Below are positions 41,584-49,636 of a stretch of 64,000 nt of DNA, in pieces; positions within the stretch are counted from its first letter, which is position 1, and each line of letters begins with the position of its first letter. The translations under genes were made by a program, and so were the position numbers. The notes beneath the pieces are model-generated. The model ran no database searches, was not told the DNA's origin, and worked only from the letters and a program-made list of their open reading frames with translations. Location of the stretch: the NCBI GenBank assembly GCA_036502575.1, contig DASXYL010000065.1, positions 1 through 64,000 on the forward strand. The letters are read 5' to 3'. Origin of the DNA: DASXRA01 sp036502575 (GTDB lineage Bacteria; Actinomycetota; Actinomycetes; Mycobacteriales; Jatrophihabitantaceae).

Positions 41584-42345
41584 CTACTTGCCCGGAGTGC
41601 GGCCGTTGGGTCCGACCGGCTTGTTGCCGGGTCGGTCCCCGTCCATGGCCATCTCGCCGAGGTAGCTCGCCTCGAGGACATCGCGGCGTTGCGCCAGCTC
41701 GTTGCTGTTTCCCTCGAGCGCCAGTTCCCCATGTGACAGCACGTACGCGCGGTCCGCGACCTCGAGGGCGAGATTGAGGTGCTGCTCGACCAGGAGTATC
41801 GCAGTGCCGCGCTCGTCGGCGATCGAGCGGAGGGTCGGCAGCAGCCGTTCCACGATGATCGGGGCCAGGCCGAGACTCATCTCATCGATCATCAGCAACG
41901 CGGAGTGCGCAGCAAGCGCACGCGCGAGCGCGAGCATCTGTTGTTCACCGCCCGAGAGCAGGCCGGCCCGTCGCTTGCGGAGCGGGACGAGCTCGGGGAA
42001 GAACTCCAGCTCGTCGTCGGACCTGCCGCGCCGTCGGCCGAGTCGCAGGTTCTCCTCGACGGTCAACCCGCTGAAGATCCCACGGTCCTCGGGGACCATG
42101 GCGATGCCGCGGCGAGCATTGCGGGCTGTACGACCAGCACGCACGCGCTCGCCGAGCATGTCGACGGTCCCGGACAGCGGTTTCAGGACGCCGGTGAGCG
42201 CGAGAAGGGTCGTGGTCTTGCCTGCGCCGTTCGCTCCGAGCAGTGCGACGAATTCACCTTCGTCGACGTGCAGGCTGAGGCCCCTGACCACAGCGGTCTG
42301 CCCGTAACCGACAGACAGGTCGGCCACCTCGACAGCCGCGGTCAC
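41584..42345 (-). CDS. livF: LivF-like branched-chain-type ABC transporter ATPase
   Basis: ABC ATPase of 253 residues with Walker A GANGAGKTT, signature LLSGGEQQM and Walker B ALLMIDEMSLGL. The MVPEDRGIFSGLTVEENL segment is diagnostic for LivF. GTG 42345 has GAGG 7 bases upstream, and the LivG stop is 20 bp away. It energises import across the membrane with LivG and the fused permease. Last gene of the operon that starts at 46463, so probably under the TetR operator at 46478. Natural substrates of such importers include organic acids and aromatic acids, not only amino acids. Confidence 0.9.
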   Translation of the reverse strand: MTAAVEVADLSVGYGQTAVVRGLSLHVDEGEFVALLGANGAGKTTTLLALTGVLKPLSGTVDMLGERVRAGRTARNARRGIAMVPEDRGIFSGLTVEENLRLGRRRGRSDDELEFFPELVPLRKRRAGLLSGGEQQMLALARALAAHSALLMIDEMSLGLAPIIVERLLPTLRSIADERGTAILLVEQHLNLALEVADRAYVLSHGELALEGNSNELAQRRDVLEASYLGEMAMDGDRPGNKPVGPNGRTPGK

Positions 42346-42364
42346 CTGCCCACCTCGAGGTCGG

Positions 42365-43126
42365 TCATGCGCGCCCCTCCGTTCCAGCCGGCAGTTCAGT
42401 TCCGACCGACAGTGCAGCTGCCTCGGCACTGGCCGTGCCGAGGTATGCGCTGAGGACGGCCGGGTCGCTGCGAACCTCGCCCGGCGTCCCGTCGGCGATG
42501 ATTTCGCCGAACTGCAGCACTGTCACGTGATCGCAGTGCCCCATGATCAAGCCCATGTCGTGGTCGATGAGCAGGATGGTGAGACCGTCTGCCGCGAGCC
42601 GGCGGAGCTGACCTCCCAGATGCAGGCTCTCGTCACTGTCCAGCCCGGCCGCTGGTTCGTCGAGCACGAGCACCCGCGGTTTGGACATCAGTGCTCGCGC
42701 GACAGCGACGAGCTTGCGTTGCCCGTTGCTCAGCGCGCCCGGCAGGCGTCGGGCCAACGTTTCGATCTCCAACGCCGCGAGATTCCTCTCGACGTCCCGC
42801 GCGCTGTCGCGGCCGATCGCCGCCACCTCCAGGTTCTCGGCGACGCTCAGATCATCGAACAGTTCCAAGGACTGGAAGGTCCGAGCAACTCCGGCGTGCA
42901 CGCGTTGGTGCGCCGACTTCCTGTCCAGCAACTCGGCATCGATCTGAATCCGTCCGGTGTAGCGCGCGAACCCGGTGACGGCGTCGACGAGGGTGGTCTT
43001 CCCAGCGCCATTGGGTCCGATCAGGCCGGTCACCTGGCCGCCCGATGCTCGCAGCGAGACGTCGGTCAGTGCCTTGACGCCTCCGTACCTCACGGAGACG
43101 CTCATGAGCTCCAGGTCGGTGTTCAC
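42365..43126 (-). CDS. livG: LivG-like branched-chain-type ABC transporter ATPase
   Basis: ABC ATPase of 253 residues with Walker A GPNGAGKTTL, TGRIQIDAELLD, GVARTFQSLELFDDLSVAENL, a degenerate signature LSNGQRKLV and Walker B VLVLDEPAAGLD. The ARTFQ block identifies the LivG branch. Its GTG start at 43126 overlaps the permease stop (GTGA). It pairs with LivF as nucleotide-binding subunits of the importer. Confidence 0.9.
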   Translation of the reverse strand: MNTDLELMSVSVRYGGVKALTDVSLRASGGQVTGLIGPNGAGKTTLVDAVTGFARYTGRIQIDAELLDRKSAHQRVHAGVARTFQSLELFDDLSVAENLEVAAIGRDSARDVERNLAALEIETLARRLPGALSNGQRKLVAVARALMSKPRVLVLDEPAAGLDSDESLHLGGQLRRLAADGLTILLIDHDMGLIMGHCDHVTVLQFGEIIADGTPGEVRSDPAVLSAYLGTASAEAAALSVGTELPAGTEGRA

Positions 43127-45156
43127 GAGGCTTCCACCGGCGAGGCGCCGCGGGCGCGGACGGGCTGATCAGCGAGATCAGCGGGGAGCACGATCGCTCC
43201 TGGGCCAGGACGCGGAGGGCGGCCCGCGCTGCGAGCGGGCAGACGACTCCTGATCTGTGCGAACCCCCCGACCAGACCCTGTGGGGCGAACACGGCCGTG
43301 AGCACCAGCGCGACGCCGCTGATGAGCAACTCGTACCTCCCCAATCCGATCCACTGCTGCAGGCAGTAGAAGCCGAGACCTCCGGACGCAAGCACTCCGC
43401 CCACCACGGATCCCCCAACGGTCGCCACGCCGCCGAGGAAGATCACCGCTAGGTAGCCGAGCGAGACGAACACGTCGAAGGACTGGAAGGTGACGGTGAC
43501 CTGCTGTGCCGCGAGCAGCACCCCACCGACGCCGGCCAGAGCCGCTGACATCGCGAATCCGATGATCTTCATCCTGCGAACGTCGATTCCTGCGGCGGTG
43601 GCCGCGCGTTCGTTGGCTCTCACCGCGAGCATCTTGAGACCGAGACGACTCCGCCGCAGCCAGCTCACCCCTGCTGCGGCAATGACCACGAGGACAAGAC
43701 ACATGACCGCGAATTTGCGGTCTCCGCCGCTGCCGAGCGCCAGCCCGAACAGGTTGGGCTCCGCCACCTTGATGCCGTTGTATCCACCGGTGTACTTCGG
43801 ATTGGCGAACACGAAGGCCGACACCGCGACCGACAGGGCCAACGTCACGACGGCAAGATTGACGCCCCTCACGCGCAGGGCGGGAAGACCGACGATCACG
43901 CCCACGACGGTCGCTATGAGTACTGCCGGTATGGCAGCGACGAAGAAGGGCAGATGCCAGGACTGCGCGATCTTGGGCAGCGCGAAGCCCGCGGCGCCGG
44001 CGAAGGCCATCTGCGCAAGCGAGATCTGTCCGAGGAAGCCGGTGAGAATGACCAGCGACAGGCAGATCAGGACGCCGACCAAAGTCGTCACGAAGGTGTA
44101 CCGGTAGGCGGTGGGCAAGCCGATGGCGAGCACAACAGCAGCCACGACAACGACTCCACCGGTCCACCACGGATGTGTCGACCGAACGGCGAGTGGCAGC
44201 CGCCGGTCGACGATGGAACTGCGAGTGGGCAATTTGCTGCCGACCAGCACCATCGCAATCACGATGATCACGAACGGGAGCGCGTCCTGGGTGCCGACCT
44301 TCGGGATCCACGACCAGAGGGTCTGCAGATGGAGGATCTCGGACTGCAGCATGCCTAGACCGAGTGCGGCAGCGACGGTGACACCGAAGGAGGTGAACCG
44401 TCCCAACAGAGCGGCCGCGAGCGCTGGGATGATCAGCAAGGTGTAGGTGGTCGAGTCGAGTGCCGTGATCGGCGCGACCAGAATGCCCAGTGCCCCCGCC
44501 AGGACCGAGGCGAAGATGGTGTTGACCGCGGAGAGGGTGTCGGGTGACATACCGAGCAACGTCGCACTCAGCTCGTTCTCGGCTGCAGCCCGGGTGGCGA
44601 GGCCGAAGCGGGTGTAGCGGTAGACGAGCGCCAGGACAACCCCGACGACAATGACGATCGCCGCGAGGTACAGGCGGTCGCGTGGAACGGTCGCCCCGAA
44701 CACCTTCACGGGTGCGGCGGGCAGCACTGATGCGACGCTGGGGTTGTCGGATCCGAATCTCAGTAGCACCACCGCCTGCAGGGTGATCAGCACGCCGACG
44801 CTGGCCACCACCTTCGCCACGACCGGTGCATGCCGCAGCGGCCGGAAGACCAAATAGTGCATGAGTACGCCGAGCGCCAGAGCGAATCCGAGGCTGATCG
44901 CTATCGAGGGTGCAACGCCCATCCCTGTCGTCGAACTCGCGATCTGAAACCGGTCCGGCAGTCCAGGGATCGGCACGATCAGCGCACCACTGGAGCGCAG
45001 ACTTGCGTATATGTAGGCAGGAACCATCGCCACTGCGCCGTAGGCGAGATTGAGCACTCCTGAGCTTCGGTACGTCAGCACGACCCCGAGCCCGACGCCG
45101 GCGTAGATCGCGCCGGCGCCGAGGCCCAGAACCAGAAAGACGATCACCTGGGTCAC
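43123..45156 (-). CDS. Fused LivH-LivM permease
   Basis: Single 677-residue membrane protein. Residues 1 to about 300 match LivH (GLGAGAIYAGVGLGVVLTYRS, GVLNLAYGAVAMV, NELSATLLG). Residues from about 340 to 640 match LivM (LTGFLGQISLAQMAFAGAAGF, GLPALRVRGVNLAVVTLAL). Many hydrophobic segments are evident in each half. The tail after residue 645 is Pro/Arg-rich and probably cytoplasmic. GTG 45156 has GGGGGAG upstream. One chain would replace the usual LivH/LivM heterodimer. Lies 38 bp after the substrate-binding lipoprotein gene. Confidence 0.88.
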   Translation of the reverse strand: MTQVIVFLVLGLGAGAIYAGVGLGVVLTYRSSGVLNLAYGAVAMVPAYIYASLRSSGALIVPIPGLPDRFQIASSTTGMGVAPSIAISLGFALALGVLMHYLVFRPLRHAPVVAKVVASVGVLITLQAVVLLRFGSDNPSVASVLPAAPVKVFGATVPRDRLYLAAIVIVVGVVLALVYRYTRFGLATRAAAENELSATLLGMSPDTLSAVNTIFASVLAGALGILVAPITALDSTTYTLLIIPALAAALLGRFTSFGVTVAAALGLGMLQSEILHLQTLWSWIPKVGTQDALPFVIIVIAMVLVGSKLPTRSSIVDRRLPLAVRSTHPWWTGGVVVVAAVVLAIGLPTAYRYTFVTTLVGVLICLSLVILTGFLGQISLAQMAFAGAAGFALPKIAQSWHLPFFVAAIPAVLIATVVGVIVGLPALRVRGVNLAVVTLALSVAVSAFVFANPKYTGGYNGIKVAEPNLFGLALGSGGDRKFAVMCLVLVVIAAAGVSWLRRSRLGLKMLAVRANERAATAAGIDVRRMKIIGFAMSAALAGVGGVLLAAQQVTVTFQSFDVFVSLGYLAVIFLGGVATVGGSVVGGVLASGGLGFYCLQQWIGLGRYELLISGVALVLTAVFAPQGLVGGFAQIRSRLPARSAGRPPRPGPGAIVLPADLADQPVRARGASPVEAS

Positions 45157-45194
45157 AACGCTCCCCCCAGCATCTCGTCGGGTTGCCGCACGGG

Positions 45195-46463
45195 TCAGCC
45201 CAGGTACTTCGTGCCGCTGATCCAGGAGCCGAGTACGTCCTCAAGCTTGCCGTTCTTGTACTGCAGCACGCGCTGGTAGGTGTTGCACACGGCGGTGAAT
45301 CCTGGAATCTGCTTGCCGTTGCAGCTGTAGGGATGACCGAGGATGTTGGGCTCGTTCGTGGTCTTCTTGACCGCGGCGAGCAAGGCTGCCGAGGTCATCC
45401 CCGAAGCGGGCAGGGTCCTCAGCAGCGCGTAGGTGTTCATGACGGCCTGATAACCCGTCTCGCTGAAGGACGAGAGGTCGGTGCCTGCGGCGTACGTCTT
45501 CATGACCGCCGCGTAGGTCGCAATCTGCGGATCGTCGCTGGTGGGCGCCAGTACGTCCGTGGTGAAGTAGGAGTTGTTCGCGCCCGCACCGCCGGCCTTG
45601 GTCACGTCCGCGCCGTCGCAGGATTCTGTGTAGAACATTTTCGCCGTGACGCCGAGCGACTGCTTAGCCGACATGATCCGGCTGCAGACCGACCCCGGTT
45701 CCAGGACCGCGATGACGCCGGGGTTGCCGGAGTTCGCCTGCTGAACCGGTGCCGTGTAGTCGGACAGCGTGGCTGCGGCGGGGACGAGCGTGACGTCGGT
45801 GACGCCGAGTGTCTTCAACACGTTCTTGCCGAAGGCGATCGCTGCTTGCTGGCCGGGCGGTGAGTCGAGGTAGATGATGCTGAACTTCTTGACCTTGAGA
45901 TTGTTCGCGAAGTACGCCATGGCGGCCGGTGCGCCACCCGCGGTGCCGCTACCGAAGGCGTATACGCCCGGCGTCGTGAGGTCGGCGGCCTGCGTGGGCA
46001 CGCCGCCGAGTACCGGGATGCCCGCCTTGGACAGGATCGGCAACGAGCCCGCGGAGCCGAAGTCGACGCCGGTCGTCACCGCGACGGCCTTGTCCTTGAC
46101 GAATTGGTTGGCGCAGTTCGCGGAGGTCGCCGGCGTCGCGTCGGTGATGCACGTGTCGAGCTTGAGCGGGTGTCCGTTCACACCACCGAGGTTGGTGTTG
46201 ATGTACTTCACCGCAGCCGCGGCGGACAGTCGCACCTCCGGGAAGGAGCCGGCGGGCGAGTTCTCCTCGTTCGGCATGCCGAGCACGATCGGAGCACCGG
46301 TGGGCGCAGGCGCTGACCCGAGGGCCGACCCGGAGGAGGTCCCGGTCTGACCGCCGCTGGTGGGTCCGGAACCTCCCTTGGTTCCTGACGAGCTACAGGC
46401 GGAGATCGCGACAGCGATCACCGCACACCCCACAAGTCCCAGCGACGCGATGCGTACGCGCAT
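45195..46463 (-). CDS. Branched-chain-type ABC transporter substrate-binding lipoprotein
   Basis: Protein of 422 residues with a lipoprotein signal: positively charged start MRVR, a hydrophobic stretch and lipobox AISAC with Cys23. A Ser/Gly/Thr/Pro-rich linker to about residue 57 precedes a LivJ-like periplasmic-binding fold (IVLGMPNEENSPAGSFPEV, AAAAVKYINTNLGGVNGHPL). Anchored outside the membrane, it captures the substrate for the permease. ATG 46463 is the first gene of the liv operon; the operator at 46478-46495 overlaps the expected promoter or leader. Confidence 0.9.
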   Translation of the reverse strand: MRVRIASLGLVGCAVIAVAISACSSSGTKGGSGPTSGGQTGTSSGSALGSAPAPTGAPIVLGMPNEENSPAGSFPEVRLSAAAAVKYINTNLGGVNGHPLKLDTCITDATPATSANCANQFVKDKAVAVTTGVDFGSAGSLPILSKAGIPVLGGVPTQAADLTTPGVYAFGSGTAGGAPAAMAYFANNLKVKKFSIIYLDSPPGQQAAIAFGKNVLKTLGVTDVTLVPAAATLSDYTAPVQQANSGNPGVIAVLEPGSVCSRIMSAKQSLGVTAKMFYTESCDGADVTKAGGAGANNSYFTTDVLAPTSDDPQIATYAAVMKTYAAGTDLSSFSETGYQAVMNTYALLRTLPASGMTSAALLAAVKKTTNEPNILGHPYSCNGKQIPGFTAVCNTYQRVLQYKNGKLEDVLGSWISGTKYLG

Positions 46464-46477
46464 GTTCCTGCCTCTCT

Positions 46478-46495
46478 ACCAAACGATGGTTTGCT
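46478..46495. promoter_or_regulatory. TetR-type operator copy 1 (element B) before liv operon
   Basis: ACCAAACGATGGTTTGCT fits the six-copy consensus ACCnnnCnnnnGnTTGGT, except for Cys-type base C instead of G at position 17. It lies 14 bases upstream of the ATG at 46463. Binding there would block transcription of the importer operon. Same motif as the operator beside the TetR gene. Confidence 0.75.
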
Positions 46496-46684
46496 AGACG
46501 TGAATGTAGCTGTGGTGCAGTTCACTAACAAGGGAAGAGACGAAATTGGTGCGCTTCCGACGCGGACCTCCCCCGGTGATCACCGGCTGCCGCAGGGCGC
46601 GACGACGACCGCGCTCCCTACCAATGGGTATGGTGCGCGGGCACGGTCGGAGAGCACGAACGAAAGGACGCGGGAGCAGTCAGC

Positions 46685-46882
46685 TCAGGCGAAGCCGTCG
46701 ATCCGAAGTGACTGCGTCGGACACGCACGGACCGCCTCGACCACGCTCTCGTAGTCGTCCTCCGCGATCTCCTCGACCTCGACGACGACCTTGGACTCCG
46801 CGTCCAGGATGAAGCGGTCCGGCACTGCCAGCATGCACAGCGAGTTGCCCTCGCAGGTGGAGCGGCGAGCGACGACTCTCAT
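46685..46882 (-). CDS. [3Fe-4S] ferredoxin
   Basis: Ferredoxin of 65 residues beginning MRVVARRSTC. The motif is CEGNSLC, with Asn at the position of the second cluster ligand, and the distal Cys-Pro is in RACPTQSL. This single-cluster type serves P450s. The ATG at 46882 overlaps the esterase stop (ATGA). Its P450 partner is probably the one at 54145, which is controlled by the same operator motif although 7 kb away. The 189 bp downstream to the liv promoter carry no supported gene. Confidence 0.88.
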   Translation of the reverse strand: MRVVARRSTCEGNSLCMLAVPDRFILDAESKVVVEVEEIAEDDYESVVEAVRACPTQSLRIDGFA

Positions 46883-47979
46883 GGTTGTTGACCCCGATCG
46901 GCAGACGACGGATGAGCCGGCGGAATGCGTGCGGTCCTGTCCCGCGTGACACACAGATGAGCCGACATGTGCAGGAGCAGCTTCTTCTCCGCCCGTGCCG
47001 CCTCGCGATACAGCCCGGGAAAGGTCGAGAATCCGTGGGCCGTCCCCGGGACGCAGTCGTAGGCCACGGCCACACCCGCGTCGGCCAGTCGTCGTGCGTA
47101 CCGCTCACCGTCGTCGCGCAGTGGATCAGCGGCCGCCGTGTGGATCACGGTTGGCGGCATTCCCGCGAGATCGTCGATGAACAGCGGTGAGACTCTCGGG
47201 TTCCGCGGGTCCTGCCCGGCCAGGTACAAACGGCGGTATCCCCGCATGTCCGACGCGGTCAGAAACGGCGCAGAGCCGAACCTGGTCATCGAATCGCTCG
47301 AGAGGGTTAGATCCGTGACCGGGTAGATGAGCGACTGGTGGATCACTCTGCCGCTGCTCTCAGAACGCCTCGTTGCTGCCACCTCGGTGGCGAGCGTGCC
47401 GCCGGCGGAGTCGCCGGCGACCCCCAGTCTGTCCGAGTCGGCACCGAACTCGTCGGCATGCCGCACTGTCCACTCGGTCGCGGCCAGCGAGTCATCGAGA
47501 GGGACGGGGAACGGGAACTCCGGGGAGAGGCGATAGTCGACCGATACGACGACCGCCGGGAGCGCCCGCGCGATCCGGCTGCACAGTCCGTCGGCCATCC
47601 CGATGGATCCGATGACCCAGCCGCCCCCGTGAAAGTAGACGACGAGCGGCAGCGATTCGGTCCGTCCAGCCGTGCCTGGTCGATAGACGCGCACGGTGAT
47701 CGAGCCGCCGTCCACCGCGACCCAGCGGTCCTCCGCAGTGACCTGCTCGGCAGCTGCTCCCAGAAGCCCTTGCGTCAGGCGGTTGTGCGGGGTCGGCAGC
47801 CGGCGCGAAAGGCGCCGTCGGCGCGCGCCCATCACCTCCGGGCGAGTCAGAGTTGTTCGCGCCACAACCCATCCGGCTATGCGCGCGACTGGGTCGATCC
47901 GGCTCGTGGTTTCGTCCTGCGTCCCCGCGTCCGCGAGCGAAAGGTCGGTCTGGACGGGGATGTCGAAGTAACCCACCAA
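46879..47979 (-). CDS. Alpha/beta hydrolase, HSL-type esterase
   Basis: Esterase of about 366 residues of the hormone-sensitive-lipase family. It has the oxyanion motif YFHGGGWVIGS, nucleophile Ser in VAGDSAGG, Asp in TAAADPLRDD and His in GTAHGFSTF. It suits hydrolysis of the ester formed by the divergent Baeyer-Villiger monooxygenase. The start is TTG 47979 or GTG 47976; no ribosome-binding site is visible and the operator is only 9-12 bases upstream, so the mRNA may be leaderless. Coupled to the ferredoxin. Confidence 0.85.
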   Translation of the reverse strand: MVGYFDIPVQTDLSLADAGTQDETTSRIDPVARIAGWVVARTTLTRPEVMGARRRRLSRRLPTPHNRLTQGLLGAAAEQVTAEDRWVAVDGGSITVRVYRPGTAGRTESLPLVVYFHGGGWVIGSIGMADGLCSRIARALPAVVVSVDYRLSPEFPFPVPLDDSLAATEWTVRHADEFGADSDRLGVAGDSAGGTLATEVAATRRSESSGRVIHQSLIYPVTDLTLSSDSMTRFGSAPFLTASDMRGYRRLYLAGQDPRNPRVSPLFIDDLAGMPPTVIHTAAADPLRDDGERYARRLADAGVAVAYDCVPGTAHGFSTFPGLYREAARAEKKLLLHMSAHLCVTRDRTARIPPAHPSSADRGQQP

Positions 47980-47987
47980 GCAAAACT

Positions 47988-48005
47988 ACCGTACGACTGT
48001 TTGGT
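47988..48005. promoter_or_regulatory. Element B copy 2, between esterase and BVMO
   Basis: ACCGTACGACTGTTTGGT has all invariant positions of the consensus (ACC, C7, G12, TTG, GGT). It lies in the 81-bp divergent promoter between the esterase/ferredoxin unit and the Baeyer-Villiger monooxygenase, so one site could control both. Confidence 0.72.
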
Positions 48006-48060
48006 GGGCTAGTTTGCCAGAGCGGGCTGTCGCTCGCGTTGGGCCGAAAGGACTGAGGAC

Positions 48061-49560
48061 ATGACCACGGACAGCGCCCGCTCCCCAAACTCCACAGCAA
48101 GCAGGCGGCGCGCTCGCATCGCCATCGTCGGAGCGGGGATGTCCGGCCTCTACATGGGGCTGCGGCTGTCGCAGGACGACGCAGCTGATTTCGTGATCTA
48201 CGAGAAGGCCGACGAAGTGGGCGGTACGTGGCGGGAGAACCGCTACCCCGGAATCGCGTGCGACGTCCCGTCTCGCTTCTACACGTACTCCAAGGTTCCG
48301 AACGCCGGGTGGAGTTCTCTGTTCCCTCCGGGCGACGAGATCTGGGCCTACTTCCGCAACATCACCGACGACCACGGCCTGCGTGAACACATTCGCTTCA
48401 GCGCCGAGGTGACCCTCGCCGAGTGGCGCGACGAGCAGTGGGTCGTGAGCGCAACCGACGGAAGCGTCGACACCTACGACTTCGTCGTCACGGCCACAGG
48501 CGTGCTGCATCATCCGAAATCTCCGGAGATACCGGGCCTCGACGACTTCGAGGGCGTGGTCTGCCACTCCGCCCGCTGGGCGGACGACGCCGAGGCGGCT
48601 GGTAGGCGGGTCGGTGTCATCGGCAACGGTTCGACCGGCACCCAGATCGTGTCGGCTCTGTCGAAGCGTTCGGAGCACCTCGACCTTTTCCTGCGTACTC
48701 CGCAATGGATGCTTCCGGTTCCGAATCGTCGCTACTCAGCTGTCGGTCGCTATCTCGGCGCTCGCGTCCCGCTGTTCAACCGCGTCGCGTACAACGTCTT
48801 CAGAAAGACCTTCGAGCAGACCTTCGGCGAGGCCACCACACATCCCGGATGGCAGCGGACAGTGATGGGTGCGATGTGCCGCCTTAACCTTCGGCGCATC
48901 CGCGATCGAGAACTGCGGGCCAAGCTCACGCCCTCGTACGAGCCGATGTGCAAGAGGATCGTCCTGAGCTGGGATTTCTACCGAGCAGTCCAGCGACCCA
49001 CCGTCAACGTGGTCACCGACGCCATCGAGCGCGTCGAACGCACCGGCATCCGCACGACCGACGGCGAGTTCCACCAGCTGGACATGATCGTGCTGGCCAC
49101 CGGCTTCGACGCCCTCGCCTTCATGCGGCCCATGAACATCGTCGGTCCCGGCGGGCGCACCCTGGCGAAGGATTGGGCGGCACGACCTACGAGCTACAAC
49201 ACGGTCGCTGTCCCCGGCTTCCCCAACCTGTTCACCCTCATCGGCCCGTTCAGCCCGGTCGGAAACTTCTCGGTGATCGCGATCGCCGAAGTGCAGGTGG
49301 GCTACGTGCTGGACTGGCTGGAGATGTGGCGCGATGCCGGCCTGCGCCCGCTTGCGCCGAAGACCGAGGCGGGCGATCGATTCATCGACGCCGTCCACTC
49401 CGCCATGGGCAACACCACGTGGGCCACCGGCTGCACCAACTGGTACATGGACGCCGAGGGAACACCGGTGACCTATCCCTGGGGCCCCGTCCATCACCGC
49501 AACCTGCTGGCGCACCCGACACTTGCCGACTACGAGCCCGTGACGTCGAGCGCCAGCTGA
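48061..49560 (+). CDS. Baeyer-Villiger monooxygenase (flavin-containing)
   Basis: Flavoprotein monooxygenase of 499 residues. It has two dinucleotide motifs, IVGAGMSG for FAD near residue 23 and IGNGSTG for NADPH near 190. The Baeyer-Villiger fingerprint FEGVVCHSARW (FxGxxxHxxxW) lies between them. It inserts oxygen next to a ketone to give an ester or lactone. ATG 48061 has an AAGGAC-type site upstream. It is divergent from an esterase that could hydrolyse the product and shares the operator with it. Convergent with the CoA ligase at 49637. Confidence 0.9.
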   Translation: MTTDSARSPNSTASRRRARIAIVGAGMSGLYMGLRLSQDDAADFVIYEKADEVGGTWRENRYPGIACDVPSRFYTYSKVPNAGWSSLFPPGDEIWAYFRNITDDHGLREHIRFSAEVTLAEWRDEQWVVSATDGSVDTYDFVVTATGVLHHPKSPEIPGLDDFEGVVCHSARWADDAEAAGRRVGVIGNGSTGTQIVSALSKRSEHLDLFLRTPQWMLPVPNRRYSAVGRYLGARVPLFNRVAYNVFRKTFEQTFGEATTHPGWQRTVMGAMCRLNLRRIRDRELRAKLTPSYEPMCKRIVLSWDFYRAVQRPTVNVVTDAIERVERTGIRTTDGEFHQLDMIVLATGFDALAFMRPMNIVGPGGRTLAKDWAARPTSYNTVAVPGFPNLFTLIGPFSPVGNFSVIAIAEVQVGYVLDWLEMWRDAGLRPLAPKTEAGDRFIDAVHSAMGNTTWATGCTNWYMDAEGTPVTYPWGPVHHRNLLAHPTLADYEPVTSSAS

Positions 49561-49636
49561 GCGTCGTCGATGGCGGGCGTACCGGCGCGGATCGGTCCCC
49601 GGGTCCCACGATCAGATAGTCGCGAGGTTCGACGGA

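Noticed and set aside
43178..45244. Minus-strand open frame of 688 codons overlapping the fused permease
   Set aside because: It is Arg-rich with no membrane segments, whereas the other frame encodes a well-formed LivH-LivM permease.
46496..46684. Small plus-strand gene between the liv promoter and the ferredoxin
   Set aside because: Short open frames there have no ribosome-binding site and Arg/Thr-rich translations; the stretch is better explained as promoter and 3' flank.
49561..49636. Terminator between the BVMO and CoA ligase genes
   Set aside because: The convergent 76-bp spacer has GC-rich segments but no convincing inverted repeat.
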